Positions 17,056 through 25,311 of a DNA stretch of 45,187 nucleotides are shown piece after piece; within the stretch, counting starts at the first letter, position 1, and each line of letters starts with the position of its first letter. The translations under genes and the position numbers were made by a program. This DNA comes from JAWCLZ01 sp038850275. GTDB lineage: Archaea; Halobacteriota; JAWCLZ01. Location: assembly GCA_038850275.1 (NCBI GenBank), contig JAWCLZ010000010.1, forward strand, positions 1-45,187. Reading direction: 5' to 3'. The notes beneath the pieces are model-generated. The model was not told the origin of the DNA and did not search any database. It worked only from the letters and a program-made list of their open reading frames with translations.

Positions 17056-17625
17056 TCAAAGGGATCCCCAGAGATTCTCCGATACGCCTTTTATCTGCAA
17101 TTTACCCTCAAGTTTTTCTCTAATCGGCCTTGCATCATCCCATTCTTCTTCATTTAAAGGCGCAACTCCAACTTTTTCAACCATTGCTTTAATTAGATGT
17201 TTTATGTTATCAGCTCCAGCTTTGTTTTTCGGTACAATAAGCCAGATATCATAAAATAAAGTAGGCCTCAGCGCTCTTGGTATTTCCGCTAGAAATTCCA
17301 GTATTATGCCATCTTCCATTTCGACTCCCGAGCGATAGTGTACTTTTTTTAAAGAGGCGAGAAATACTCCTGTTGGAAGGAAAAAAGCTAAGGCTAGGGA
17401 TTTAACAAGCTCACCTGCAGTTATCGATATGCCTTTTGACTCAGCCAATTGCTCTAAAGCAGCCTTTGCTTCTTCTCTTTCGAGCTCTTTATATTTTATA
17501 TCCATTTTCTTAAGGATCTCCATTAAAGGCTTCCTAACTAGAAATCCTAAGCCCAAAGCCTTAGAGGCTTTGTCAAGGAACCTCTTGCTAACATATAGAA
17601 CAAATGGCTCACCATCCACAACCAA
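17056..17625 (-). CDS. Protein of unknown function just downstream of tRNA-Leu
   Basis: The 189-residue protein is mostly soluble with one hydrophobic stretch (LVKSLALAFFLPTGVFLASL, about residues 88-107). I do not recognise a family. The start is TTG 17625, supported by the Shine-Dalgarno GAGGTGAT nine bases upstream; the only other ATG near it is out of frame. The tRNA ends 28 bases upstream on the same strand, so the protein may be transcribed from the tRNA promoter by read-through. The C-terminal half has an alternating pattern (FYDIWLIVPKN) suggesting an alpha/beta fold. Confidence 0.6.
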   Translation of the reverse strand: MVVDGEPFVLYVSKRFLDKASKALGLGFLVRKPLMEILKKMDIKYKELEREEAKAALEQLAESKGISITAGELVKSLALAFFLPTGVFLASLKKVHYRSGVEMEDGIILEFLAEIPRALRPTLFYDIWLIVPKNKAGADNIKHLIKAMVEKVGVAPLNEEEWDDARPIREKLEGKLQIKGVSENLWGSL

Positions 17626-17652
17626 GCGAACATCACCTCTTGATTTTTTAAA

Positions 17653-17776
17653 TGCGGGGGATGAGATTTGAACTCACGAACCCCTTCGGGACAGGATCTT
17701 AAGTCCTGCGCCTATAGCCAGAGGAAAGACCTCTTCACTATCTCTCCTTCAATTGGCCTGGCTTGGCTACCCCCGC
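17653..17776 (-). tRNA. tRNA-Leu(UAA) with an intron in the D-loop
   Basis: Read on the minus strand, the acceptor stem GCGGGGG pairs with CCCCCGC at the other end, followed by discriminator A (17653) as expected for leucine. The D-arm starts GCCAAGCCAGGCCAA, the anticodon arm is CAGGA-CTTAAGA-TCCTG with anticodon TAA, the long variable arm is TCCC-GAA-GGGG, and the T-arm is GTGAG-TTCAAAT-CTCAT. CCA is not encoded. The D-arm is interrupted by 39 extra bases; removing them gives an 85-base mature tRNA with a normal D-arm (GCC pairing GGC). Confidence 0.93.
17714..17752 (-). other. Intron of tRNA-Leu(UAA), non-canonical D-loop position
   Basis: Exon 1 is 17776-17753 and exon 2 is 17713-17653. 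The boundaries fit a bulge-helix-bulge substrate of the archaeal splicing endonuclease: exon-1 GGCC pairs with intron GGCT (one G-U), flanked by three-base bulges AA|T and AT|A, with the D-stem GCC/GGC outside and an AGGAGAG/CTTTCCT helix inside the intron. Splicing between A20b/21 and 22 leaves the mature D-loop. Exact cut sites are inferred from this folding; a shift by a base or so is possible. Confidence 0.7.
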
Positions 17777-17851
17777 TCTAATGAAACTTAGGTAGAGCAA
17801 TATTTAACGCTTTTCTTGATAAATTTATTTTAAATTTTTAATTTTATTTAT

Positions 17852-18664
17852 TTAATTATTAATTATATATTTCAATGCACTTTCAATTGTATAGATCTCC
17901 AGTACCTCGAGTTCCTCAATCCAAACTTTTTGGCCTATTGGTACTATAAATTTAGAAGCTCCACTTTTCTTAGCCGCTATTGCTTTTTGATAAACCGCGC
18001 CAACTCTGCCTATTGTATGATCTAATTCAATTGTACCGGTGATTAAAACTTTTTCATCAATGGTTTTATTTTGAATGGCTGCAATTAAAGCAGTGCATAT
18101 TGCCGCACCTCCACTTTCCCCTGCGATTTCCGGGTTCCAAGGAACTGGAGATGTTATGGTAATTAAGATATCTCTATCGCTGAGGTTAAACTTAGTTATT
18201 TCCTGCGCTACCTTAACTGCCTTTTGAGCTGAATTTTGAAGTGAAGCATCAAAGCGAACATTTGCAATATTAAGCAAAACTTTCCCCTCGCCTTTTTTGA
18301 TCTCCACTTTTAAAGGAATTACCACTCCATTGCCATAGGGATCTATTCCAATGACAGCATATTCTGAGCAATTAACCTTCTTCCACTCCAAAAAATCGCT
18401 TTCAAGCTGCTCTCTTTTAAGCTGCTCAATTTTTAGCATCTCATTGGCTTTACTTAAATTCACCTGTAGAGCATTTATCTCCTCCTTAAGCTTTGAAATT
18501 AAAATTTCCTGCGCCTTTAATTGCTGAGTTAAATTCGATATCTCAACATCTTTAAAATTCAGCTCTTGAAAAGTCCAGATTAAGACGATGGATGAGAGAA
18601 AAAGAAGGCTGCACAGCACCACTAAAATATATCTAATTCTATTTTTACCCTCGCCCTCGACCAT
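17852..18664 (-). CDS. Membrane-anchored Lon-type serine protease (S16 domain)
   Basis: The 270-residue protein has one N-terminal membrane span (about residues 11-29), then a coiled coil of about 65 residues (NLTQQLKAQEILISKLKEE and onward), and a C-terminal Lon protease domain. The catalytic serine is S184 in GESGGAA and the lysine K227 in GAVYQKAIAAKK, 43 residues apart, the same spacing as in Lon. There is no AAA+ ATPase domain, so it is an ATP-independent protease fused to a membrane anchor, with the protease domain probably outside the cytoplasmic face given the signal-like orientation (positive residues before the span). Targets are unknown. It precedes the tRNA-Leu gene, separated by AT-rich DNA. 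Confidence 0.85.
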   Translation of the reverse strand: MVEGEGKNRIRYILVVLCSLLFLSSIVLIWTFQELNFKDVEISNLTQQLKAQEILISKLKEEINALQVNLSKANEMLKIEQLKREQLESDFLEWKKVNCSEYAVIGIDPYGNGVVIPLKVEIKKGEGKVLLNIANVRFDASLQNSAQKAVKVAQEITKFNLSDRDILITITSPVPWNPEIAGESGGAAICTALIAAIQNKTIDEKVLITGTIELDHTIGRVGAVYQKAIAAKKSGASKFIVPIGQKVWIEELEVLEIYTIESALKYIINN

Positions 18665-19114
18665 TGTTTTCCCTTTTTAATTTTATTGCTAGCTGCTAGT
18701 TTGTTTCTAAGTTTATTTTTATTTCCCTAATTAAGGAAATTGGATTAACCCGAGTAACGAGAATTTTCCCCTAGGGATTGATATTTAAAAAATCGTTGAA
18801 CTCAACTCATTCCTTATCTTGATCTTAGCAATTTCAGCTTCGAGTACTGCGAATCTATAATCAAGATAAGACTTCACTAAGTTCTTTTAATGGTTTCATC
18901 CCATGAGTTGATTAAACTATTATCAGCCTTAGCTATGTTGATAGTGAAATAGGATAAGGGAATGCAATACCAATTTTAGGAAATTTGAATTCACCTATCA
19001 GCTTTTCACTATGCTCTCAATTAATCGAGAGACTCTAATTCAAGGAAAATTGATTTAGCGGCTTAGAAGAGTCATTGTAGAAGTTTTAAGGACTAAAGAT
19101 TAATAAAATCGTGT
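18665..19114. other. 450-base gap with gene debris between the Lon-like protease and vapC
   Basis: No intact gene is visible. The central part carries a fragment of the nucleotide-sugar dehydrogenase gene (separate entry) and a short minus-strand stretch reading DYRFAVLEAEIAKIK, which looks like a detached coiled-coil end. An 11-bp perfect inverted repeat (18813-18823 and 18860-18870) with a 36-base spacer lies in the middle. The outer parts are AT-rich and probably contain the promoter of the protease gene. Confidence 0.5.
18898..18990 (-). pseudogene. Fragment copied from the UDP-sugar dehydrogenase gene
   Basis: On the minus strand this stretch reads CIPLSYFTINIAKADNSLI, against CIPVYPYFIINTTKVDTSLI of the intact dehydrogenase (near 20390-20450), including the catalytic-cysteine loop region. 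DNA similarity covers about 75 bases and then ends abruptly; flanking frames contain stops. It looks like what is left of a duplicated or second dehydrogenase gene. No function is expected. Confidence 0.65.
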
Positions 19115-19537
19115 TTAAATTAGCTTTATGTTTCTCTTTCCCTCAAGTTTTTCATATAGCTTTTTATCGGTGGTTAAAAGTGAAACTTTTTCTCTTTCTG
19201 AAGCAGCTATGAAAAGGGAATCATAAATGGTAATTTCATCTGAAACTGCAATTTCAAAGGCATCTTCTATTAATTCCTTGGAAGCGATGATTTCACAAAC
19301 ATTATTGATAAATTCTAAATTCTTCTTCAGAGCTCTTAGCACGATTTCCTTTGAGTCGCTGAAAAATATAACTCTCTTCCAAGCCACATTTGCTACTTCC
19401 ACAGCTGCAAAATCGAGGGTGATCAGTTTATAATTTTCTGCAACTTTTTCAGCTCTCTCAGAAGCTTCTTCTCTAAAAAATATCGCTGAGATAACACTTG
19501 AATCCAGGACAACTTTATTTTGCTTTTGCCTTTGCAT
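19115..19537 (-). CDS. PIN-domain toxin (VapC family)
   Basis: VapC toxins are Mg-dependent RNases that usually cut tRNA or rRNA. The 140-residue protein has the PIN acid set: VVLDSSVISAIFF (first Asp), AAVEVANVAWK (Glu), and ITIYDSLFIAASE plus LLTTDKKLYEK (later Asp residues). The start overlaps the end of the antitoxin gene by 23 bases, as expected for a type II toxin-antitoxin operon. All expected acidic residues are present, so it may be functional. Confidence 0.85.
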   Translation of the reverse strand: MQRQKQNKVVLDSSVISAIFFREEASERAEKVAENYKLITLDFAAVEVANVAWKRVIFFSDSKEIVLRALKKNLEFINNVCEIIASKELIEDAFEIAVSDEITIYDSLFIAASEREKVSLLTTDKKLYEKLEGKRNIKLI

Positions 19538-19754
19538 TTCTATCTTCCCTAATTAATGCAGCAGCACTTATCTCCGTCTTCATATTTCTTCTTAACTCTC
19601 TTGCTTCGGCAAGTAGTCTTTCTTTACTTTTATTTTTAACAAGTTCTTCTACAATTTTTCTTATCTCCTCTTGCCAGTTTACATCTCTCATCTCTTCCAT
19701 AATCTTGCGCAAAGCCACGGGAATCCTTATGCTATATACAGTTTTTGTAGACAT
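19515..19754 (-). CDS. VapB-type antitoxin
   Basis: The 79-residue protein starts with a short ribbon-helix-helix-like segment (TVYSIRIPVALRKIMEEM), the DNA-binding part, then a long charged helix ending in a lysine/alanine-rich tail that would wrap the toxin. It is followed by vapC with a 23-base overlap. In such operons the antitoxin represses its own promoter, which must lie in the AT-rich gap upstream (19755-19946). Confidence 0.8.
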   Translation of the reverse strand: MSTKTVYSIRIPVALRKIMEEMRDVNWQEEIRKIVEELVKNKSKERLLAEARELRRNMKTEISAAALIREDRNAKAKAK

Positions 19755-19946
19755 AATTTTATGTTTACAATATTAGTATATATAAATTTTGATCGCAGGA
19801 TTTTAAAAGCAAAACTAAGTTGAGTTAGCTTGAGAAGATAAAGACTATATGCATGTTTTTAAAAAGCCCTCTAAAATTCAAAAGCTAAATTGCATTTTTT
19901 AATCAGCCTTTGATAAACTTTGAAAAGCGCAAACAATGGCTAAAAA

Positions 19947-21287
19947 TTATCCTATAACTCGCACCATAAAGCCAAATCTCTTCAGCTCCTCAGGATCAAT
20001 AACTTGCTTGCCATCGATGATAATTCTCTTGCGCATGTTCTCGCCAATTCTCCTCCAATTTAGCTTTCTAAAAGCGGTGTGATCACTAGCTATAACAATT
20101 CCATCTAGGTTTTTAGCATCGCTAGGTGAAGCGTAAGTAGCATATTGCTCTATTTCCCTCCTGCTCAAAATTGGATCAAAAGCAAAAACATTAACACCTC
20201 TCCCTCGCAAAATCTTGATTATCTCTAGAGCAGGGCTATATCTAGTTTCCCTCACGTCTCCGCGAAAAGTTAATCCAAGCACTAATATATTGCTATCCTC
20301 AAGCTTTCCATTAGAACTAGCAAGAGCACTCTCAAGCAATTTAACAGTGGCTCTTGGCATTGAATCATTGATCTGCCTCGCTAGTTTAATTAAACTAGTA
20401 TCAACCTTAGTTGTGTTGATGATGAAATAAGGATAAACAGGAATGCAATGCCCCCCTACGCCACATCCAGGTTTGTGTAAATGGCAATAGGGCTGTGTAT
20501 TAGCTGCCTCAAATACCTCTAAAGCACTAATCCCAAGTTCATTGCAAACACCATATAGCTCATTAGCAAGAGCAATATTCACATCTCGATATATACCCTC
20601 AAATACTTTTACAGCCTCTGCTGCTCTAGCACTACTTAGCTCTATAACACCTCGCTTATTAATCGCTGAATAGAGATAAGCCGCTGCTTTAGTACTCGCT
20701 TTATCCACTCCACCCACTATCTTAGGATAAGCACTTGTGATATCGCGAATAGCAGTGCCTGACATAGTTCGCTCAGGAGCATGAGCAAGTCCAAAGTCGC
20801 CTAGTTTTAAACCTGAGGATTCAAGGATGGGCAAGATTACTTCTTCAGTGGTTTTAGGTGGAGCAGTGCTTTCAAGTATTACTAAATCCCTCTTCTTTAA
20901 GCCCTTTGCAATTGCCTCACAAACAGCTTTAACATTAGATAAATCTGGATTATGCTCTTTATCGATTAAAATTGGAACAATGATTATCATAACATCAGAC
21001 TGCTTTGCAGCTGAAATGGGATCCCTAATTGCAGTTAATCTCCCTGCTTTAACATTATTCCTCACCAGCTCATCTAGCCCAGGCTCGAAAAAATTGCATT
21101 CCCCGCGATTCACCATCTCTACAACTTTTGAATTAACATCAACTCCAATTACCCTAGCCCCAGCATTTGCAAAAACTGCTGCAAGAGGCAGTCCCATTTT
21201 GCCAAGTCCATAAACGGAAATTGTAACTTTGCCATCGCGCAAACCATCTATAACCCTGCGCTTGCTTGATTTATAAATCTTCATCAA
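19947..21287 (-). CDS. wecC: UDP-N-acetyl-mannosamine dehydrogenase (nucleotide-sugar dehydrogenase)
   Basis: These enzymes oxidise a UDP-sugar to the uronic acid with NAD, feeding surface glycan or protein glycosylation. The 446-residue protein has the NAD Rossmann start YGLGKMGLPLAAVFANAGA, the middle domain with HAPERTMSGTAIRDI, and the catalytic cysteine loop GCGVGGHCIPVYPYF. The C-terminal UDP-binding domain has LGLTFRGDVRETRYSPA. The pattern fits the WecC/UDP-ManNAc dehydrogenase group better than UDP-glucose dehydrogenase, but the exact sugar is uncertain. A decayed copy of part of this gene lies about 1.5 kb away. Confidence 0.88.
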   Translation of the reverse strand: MMKIYKSSKRRVIDGLRDGKVTISVYGLGKMGLPLAAVFANAGARVIGVDVNSKVVEMVNRGECNFFEPGLDELVRNNVKAGRLTAIRDPISAAKQSDVMIIIVPILIDKEHNPDLSNVKAVCEAIAKGLKKRDLVILESTAPPKTTEEVILPILESSGLKLGDFGLAHAPERTMSGTAIRDITSAYPKIVGGVDKASTKAAAYLYSAINKRGVIELSSARAAEAVKVFEGIYRDVNIALANELYGVCNELGISALEVFEAANTQPYCHLHKPGCGVGGHCIPVYPYFIINTTKVDTSLIKLARQINDSMPRATVKLLESALASSNGKLEDSNILVLGLTFRGDVRETRYSPALEIIKILRGRGVNVFAFDPILSRREIEQYATYASPSDAKNLDGIVIASDHTAFRKLNWRRIGENMRKRIIIDGKQVIDPEELKRFGFMVRVIG

Positions 21288-21494
21288 TTCTTATTATTAC
21301 CCAATATTTATATATATTATCGCAATTTTTATTGTTGATATATGATAGATTTCTCACTATTCATTGCTTTACTTTTAATTGCATTTATTAGGTGCAATGT
21401 TGGCCTTGGAGGGGATTTCCTACTCACGCTATTGCTAAATATTCCCATTTGAATATGTTTTTCAATACTATTCTTCAAAGGTTTAAAAGCAAAT

Positions 21495-21737
21495 TTATTC
21501 CTGATCTTCAATTTCAACTATTTTCCTTCTTGTTTTTAAACCTGCCACGATTTTAACTTGCGTTGAAGGCACGTTAAAATATTTTGCAAGCTTCTTAATG
21601 AGTTCCAAGTTAGCTTTTCCCTTTTCAGGTTGAGAAGTTAATCCAACAATTATTTTATTTCTCTCTACTTTAACAAAGTCTTCATGAAACTTAACTTCAA
21701 CCTCATACCTCAACTCAATCAGCTCCCAAATTTTCAC
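21495..21737 (-). CDS. UPF0235/DUF167 protein
   Basis: The 80-residue protein matches the small DUF167 fold: KFHEDFVKVERNKIIVGLTS, then EKGKANLELIKKLAKYF, the strongly conserved GKAN motif, then VKIVAGLKTRRKIVEI. The function of the family is unknown. It is a single small gene between the dehydrogenase and the phosphoesterase-Lhr pair. A 62-codon open frame overlapping its end (21329-21517) is not supported. Confidence 0.85.
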   Translation of the reverse strand: MKIWELIELRYEVEVKFHEDFVKVERNKIIVGLTSQPEKGKANLELIKKLAKYFNVPSTQVKIVAGLKTRRKIVEIEDQE

Positions 21738-21817
21738 TGAAGCTTTATCGTATCTTAGTCATAAGCTTTTTCCTAATGCTTGGAAGGACTTGGCTAGAAG
21801 TGGAGGTAGAGAAAATA

Positions 21818-22564
21818 TTATATAAATCTCAATCTTCCGAGTTCTTGGAAGTCTAAGCAGCCTAATTCAAAGCTTATTCCAATTACCCTTAGTTTTTCTA
21901 CATCGATTTCCCTTAAAATTGGGGAGAGTAGCTCTTGCTTTGGAATGAAATTAACTTCGCTTCCCATTGCTAATGTGGAGAAAGCTGGAAGTACAGCTAT
22001 CCTTCTAACCCCGCCTGCATATTCACAATCCCCATAGAGCAAGCAATTAAGTTTCTCCTTACCGCCTACTTCATCGTAGAGTGTAACTGCGGGGTGCTCA
22101 TGCGCCATGATTAAATATTTAGCTTTCAGAGTAATTGGAGCTCTATGGCCATGTAGAAAATGGTAATCTCCCAGTTCTAGTTCATCATAAAGTTTAACTC
22201 CAAAGCGATTTGAAACCCGAGCTATATAGTTATCGTGATTGCCCTTGATTAATATAACTTCTTCACATTTAGTTTTTAAAAAAGCAAGCATGTCTCTCAC
22301 TTCTTTAAATTCATGATAACTTGTCTCCGAGAACTCATGCTTTATATCCCCGTTTATTATCACCCTTCTAGCTTTCTTCTTCTTAAAGATCTCAAGAAGC
22401 ATTTCCATTTCTTTTTTAAACTGCGTCTTAGGGAGGAAAATGCCTTTTTCAGCCATTATACCTTCATAGCCGAGGTGGAGATCTGCAATTACAACTGCCT
22501 CTAGGTCTTCAATATAAATCGCTGGATATGGCTCAATTATTTCAATCCCGCTATAGATCTTCAT
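21818..22564 (-). CDS. Metallophosphoesterase of the Lhr-linked COG1407 type
   Basis: The 248-residue protein has the metallophosphoesterase motifs VIADLHLGYEG, VIINGDIKHEF, LIKGNHDNYIA, HFLHGHRAPITL and MAHEHPAVTLYDE. COG1407 proteins are typically encoded next to Lhr helicases in archaea and bacteria and are thought to act as nucleases or phosphatases in the same DNA-repair pathway. Here it lies 10 bases downstream of lhr on the same strand, confirming the pairing. Its substrate is not known. Confidence 0.88.
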   Translation of the reverse strand: MKIYSGIEIIEPYPAIYIEDLEAVVIADLHLGYEGIMAEKGIFLPKTQFKKEMEMLLEIFKKKKARRVIINGDIKHEFSETSYHEFKEVRDMLAFLKTKCEEVILIKGNHDNYIARVSNRFGVKLYDELELGDYHFLHGHRAPITLKAKYLIMAHEHPAVTLYDEVGGKEKLNCLLYGDCEYAGGVRRIAVLPAFSTLAMGSEVNFIPKQELLSPILREIDVEKLRVIGISFELGCLDFQELGRLRFI

Positions 22565-22574
22565 TTAAATTAAC

Positions 22575-25214
22575 TCAAGCTTTTACACCTATCTTCTTCA
22601 TCACTGCATTATATAGCTCGAATAATCGCTGCTTTCTATCCTCCATCAAAATTATATCAGCCTCTCCTAGGATAATTAAATTATGAGCAAAGGGCGATGG
22701 CACCTCTGTATTAATTACTTCAAAGTTCAATTCGCCTTTTCTAAGCCAATTCAATACTTCCTCAGCTTTCTCTAGATCCATTGTATCCTGTAGTATCTCG
22801 CGATAGGTCTCTTGCACCACTGGGAAGTTTGAATCAATTTCCTCGCAAATATTAAGCAGGGTTTGAGAACTAAGCTGCTGCTTGCTCACACTTATCTTAT
22901 GACCTTTGTAGTTACGCAATATTAAAAAACTTCTAGCAGCACAGTGCCTGAAGCGCCGCTTCATAAGCTCTGTTCTACGAATATTCTGCTTTAAAAGCAA
23001 TTCAATATCACTTTGAAGCAGTGTGTTAATGATCTCTTCTATGTTAACCTTTTTTACTTTATCTCTAGGGATTAATAATGCAAAGCCATTATCGCTAACG
23101 ATGGCTGCAATCGTGCTTTGAATTTGATCAGAGGTTATTATTGCAATTGCTCTAGCAAGTGCATCATTTACTCTTCTGCCATATAAAGCGTGGAATATCA
23201 AGAAGTGCCTTCCAGCTAAATCTACTGTTTTCTCAATCAAAATTTTATTCCTCACTGGGATTTTCCCATTGGTGAATAGATATTGCTCTTTGAAGTATTC
23301 ATAAATAGAGCTAGCAGCGTATTTATCAACTGGGTAGTTATCCATTAAAAATTTAACAACTTCAGATTGCTTCGCGCCTCTATCTAGCATTGCTTTCATC
23401 TGCTCTCTAAAACTTTGAATTTCAAGCGCTAGGTCAAAGCTAAGTGGTAATAGCTCTGAGAACCAAGCTGGAATAGTAGGCAAGGCCTCCTCAGGTGCAT
23501 CTTCCACATAGCAGCGCATTCCCCTAGCGAATTTAAATTCATAGAGCTTTCCCCCAAGCACGAAGATATCCTCTGGCTTTAAACGCTCTAGGAAGTCTTC
23601 TTCAATCCCGCCTATGTAGCGTTTATCACTATAGCGATATACATCTATTTTCACTTCATCTGGAATGGTACCTAGATTCAAATAATAAATTACTCTAGTA
23701 TACTTCCCCCTTCTCCCAAATACTCCTTCCTCTTCATCAAACCAGATTTTGCCATAAACCCTTCTATCCTCTAAATCTGCGTAGTAACCTGCGAGGAATT
23801 TCAAAAGAGCAATGAAATCTTGTTTATTTAAATCGCGGTAGCAATAGCTTCTTTTTATAACTCGCAGTGCTTCTTCAACTTTCCATTTTTTCGTCAATGC
23901 CATTCCAACTATATGCTGAGCAAGTACATCTAAGCAATTCTTGGGAATTTTAATTCTATCTAATCTCCGCTCTCTAGCGCATTTAAGCATGACTGTGCAT
24001 TCAATTAAATCATCTCGGTCTAAAACAATTATCCTCCCCTTAGCTATGTCTTTAAATCTATGACCGCTTCTCCCAATTCGCTGCACTGCGCGAGTAACAC
24101 TCTTGGGCGAGCCAATTTGCACCACTAGGTCTATATATCCAATATCTATACCCAACTCTAATGAGGTGGAGCACACCACTGCTTTTAGCAAGCCTTTTTT
24201 TAGTCTATCTTCAATATCGAGGCGAATATCCCTTGAGAGCGAGCCGTGATGAGCGCCAATCGTGCTATCGCTGTATTTCTCCCGCCATTTATTTTTCAAA
24301 TGATAGACCACGCGCTCAGTACCACTCCTTGTGTTTGTGAATATAAGCGTGGTTCGATGCTTGCTTATAAGTTGATCGAGTAAATTATATAAAGCTGCAT
24401 TAGCCTGCTCAGCTGTACTTTTAACTATATCCTTCAAGGGAGAGAGTACTTTTAAATCAAATGGCTTATACCAACTTACATCCACGATTTTGCAGCTCCG
24501 TAGTTTTTCATTTCCATCTTCATAGCCCACTAAGAACTTAGCTGCCTCCTCGATGGGGTGAAGAGTAGCCCCCAAGCCAATTCTAATGAAATCCCTTCCT
24601 ATGAGTTCTCTCAAGCGCTCTAGCGAGAGGCTAAGATGTACTCCTCTTTTATTACTAGCTAGCTCGTGGATCTCGTCTACGATCACCCATTTCACGGTTT
24701 TCAAATTCTCAATAAATCTAGGTGCATTCAAGAGCACAGCTAAGCTCTCGGGAGTGGTTATAAGTATATGGGGAGGTAGCTTTAATTGCTTTTGTTTTTC
24801 ATCTGGAGCTACATCGCCAGTGCGCACGCCCACTCTAACTTCAGGCAGAGTTCTGCCTATTTCCCTAGCTATCTCTCTGATCTCGGTTAAGGGAATGAGT
24901 AGATTTTTTTTAACATCATTATCTAGAGCTTTAAGTGGAGAGATATAGATGCAGTATACCCCGTCTCGAAGCTCGCCTTTCTCACCCATTTTGAATAGCT
25001 CATTCAAAATCACCATAAAGCCAGCTAGAGTTTTACCAGAACCAGTGGGTGCTGTTACAATTGTGTTTATCCCCATGGAAATGAGTTTGAAGGAAAACTG
25101 CTGAGGTGGTGTTAGATCTTCAAAGTTTTTTTCAAACCAAATTCTAACATAGCTCTCTAAGCAGCTGAGGCTCTCCTCTCTGCTAAATGGCTCCCTTGCA
25201 AAACTTATTGACAT
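22575..25214 (-). CDS. lhr: Lhr-type superfamily 2 DNA helicase
   Basis: Lhr unwinds DNA 3' to 5' and works in DNA repair. The 879-residue protein has motif I TAPTGSGKTLAGF, motif II VIVDEIHELASNK, motif III GLGATLHP, motif IV region LIFTNTRSGTERV, and motifs V-VI with STSLELGIDIGYIDLV and QRIGRSGHR. After the RecA domains come the winged-helix and Lhr-specific C-terminal domains that replace a separate clamp. The length is normal for archaeal Lhr. It is co-transcribed with the phosphoesterase and has a tandem-repeat promoter region about 50-70 bases upstream. Confidence 0.96.
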   Translation of the reverse strand: MSISFAREPFSREESLSCLESYVRIWFEKNFEDLTPPQQFSFKLISMGINTIVTAPTGSGKTLAGFMVILNELFKMGEKGELRDGVYCIYISPLKALDNDVKKNLLIPLTEIREIAREIGRTLPEVRVGVRTGDVAPDEKQKQLKLPPHILITTPESLAVLLNAPRFIENLKTVKWVIVDEIHELASNKRGVHLSLSLERLRELIGRDFIRIGLGATLHPIEEAAKFLVGYEDGNEKLRSCKIVDVSWYKPFDLKVLSPLKDIVKSTAEQANAALYNLLDQLISKHRTTLIFTNTRSGTERVVYHLKNKWREKYSDSTIGAHHGSLSRDIRLDIEDRLKKGLLKAVVCSTSLELGIDIGYIDLVVQIGSPKSVTRAVQRIGRSGHRFKDIAKGRIIVLDRDDLIECTVMLKCARERRLDRIKIPKNCLDVLAQHIVGMALTKKWKVEEALRVIKRSYCYRDLNKQDFIALLKFLAGYYADLEDRRVYGKIWFDEEEGVFGRRGKYTRVIYYLNLGTIPDEVKIDVYRYSDKRYIGGIEEDFLERLKPEDIFVLGGKLYEFKFARGMRCYVEDAPEEALPTIPAWFSELLPLSFDLALEIQSFREQMKAMLDRGAKQSEVVKFLMDNYPVDKYAASSIYEYFKEQYLFTNGKIPVRNKILIEKTVDLAGRHFLIFHALYGRRVNDALARAIAIITSDQIQSTIAAIVSDNGFALLIPRDKVKKVNIEEIINTLLQSDIELLLKQNIRRTELMKRRFRHCAARSFLILRNYKGHKISVSKQQLSSQTLLNICEEIDSNFPVVQETYREILQDTMDLEKAEEVLNWLRKGELNFEVINTEVPSPFAHNLIILGEADIILMEDRKQRLFELYNAVMKKIGVKA

Positions 25215-25260
25215 TAATTTTTAATATTAAATGCAAAGGCAAATAAGTTTTTATTGATTA

Positions 25261-25286
25261 TTGATATATTGAATTGATATATTGAA
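25261..25286. repeat. Perfect 13-bp tandem repeat upstream of lhr
   Basis: The unit TTGATATATTGAA occurs twice without a gap (25261-25273 and 25274-25286). It lies 47-72 bases upstream of the lhr start and 26 bases beyond the DUF1464 stop. Each unit contains a TATA-like core and partial inverted symmetry, so it could be a double TATA/operator element. This is the only candidate control site seen for the lhr operon. Confidence 0.75.
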
Positions 25287-25311
25287 AATCCATTTTTTAA
25301 TTTTTTAGCAG

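Noticed and set aside
18813..18870. 11-bp inverted repeat with 36-base spacer as a possible insertion-element end or terminator
   Set aside because: No transposase or target duplication goes with it and the spacer is long; probably chance in AT-rich DNA.
21329..21517. 62-codon minus-strand open frame overlapping the DUF167 gene
   Set aside because: It overlaps a recognisable gene in another frame, has no clear ribosome site and no recognisable motif.
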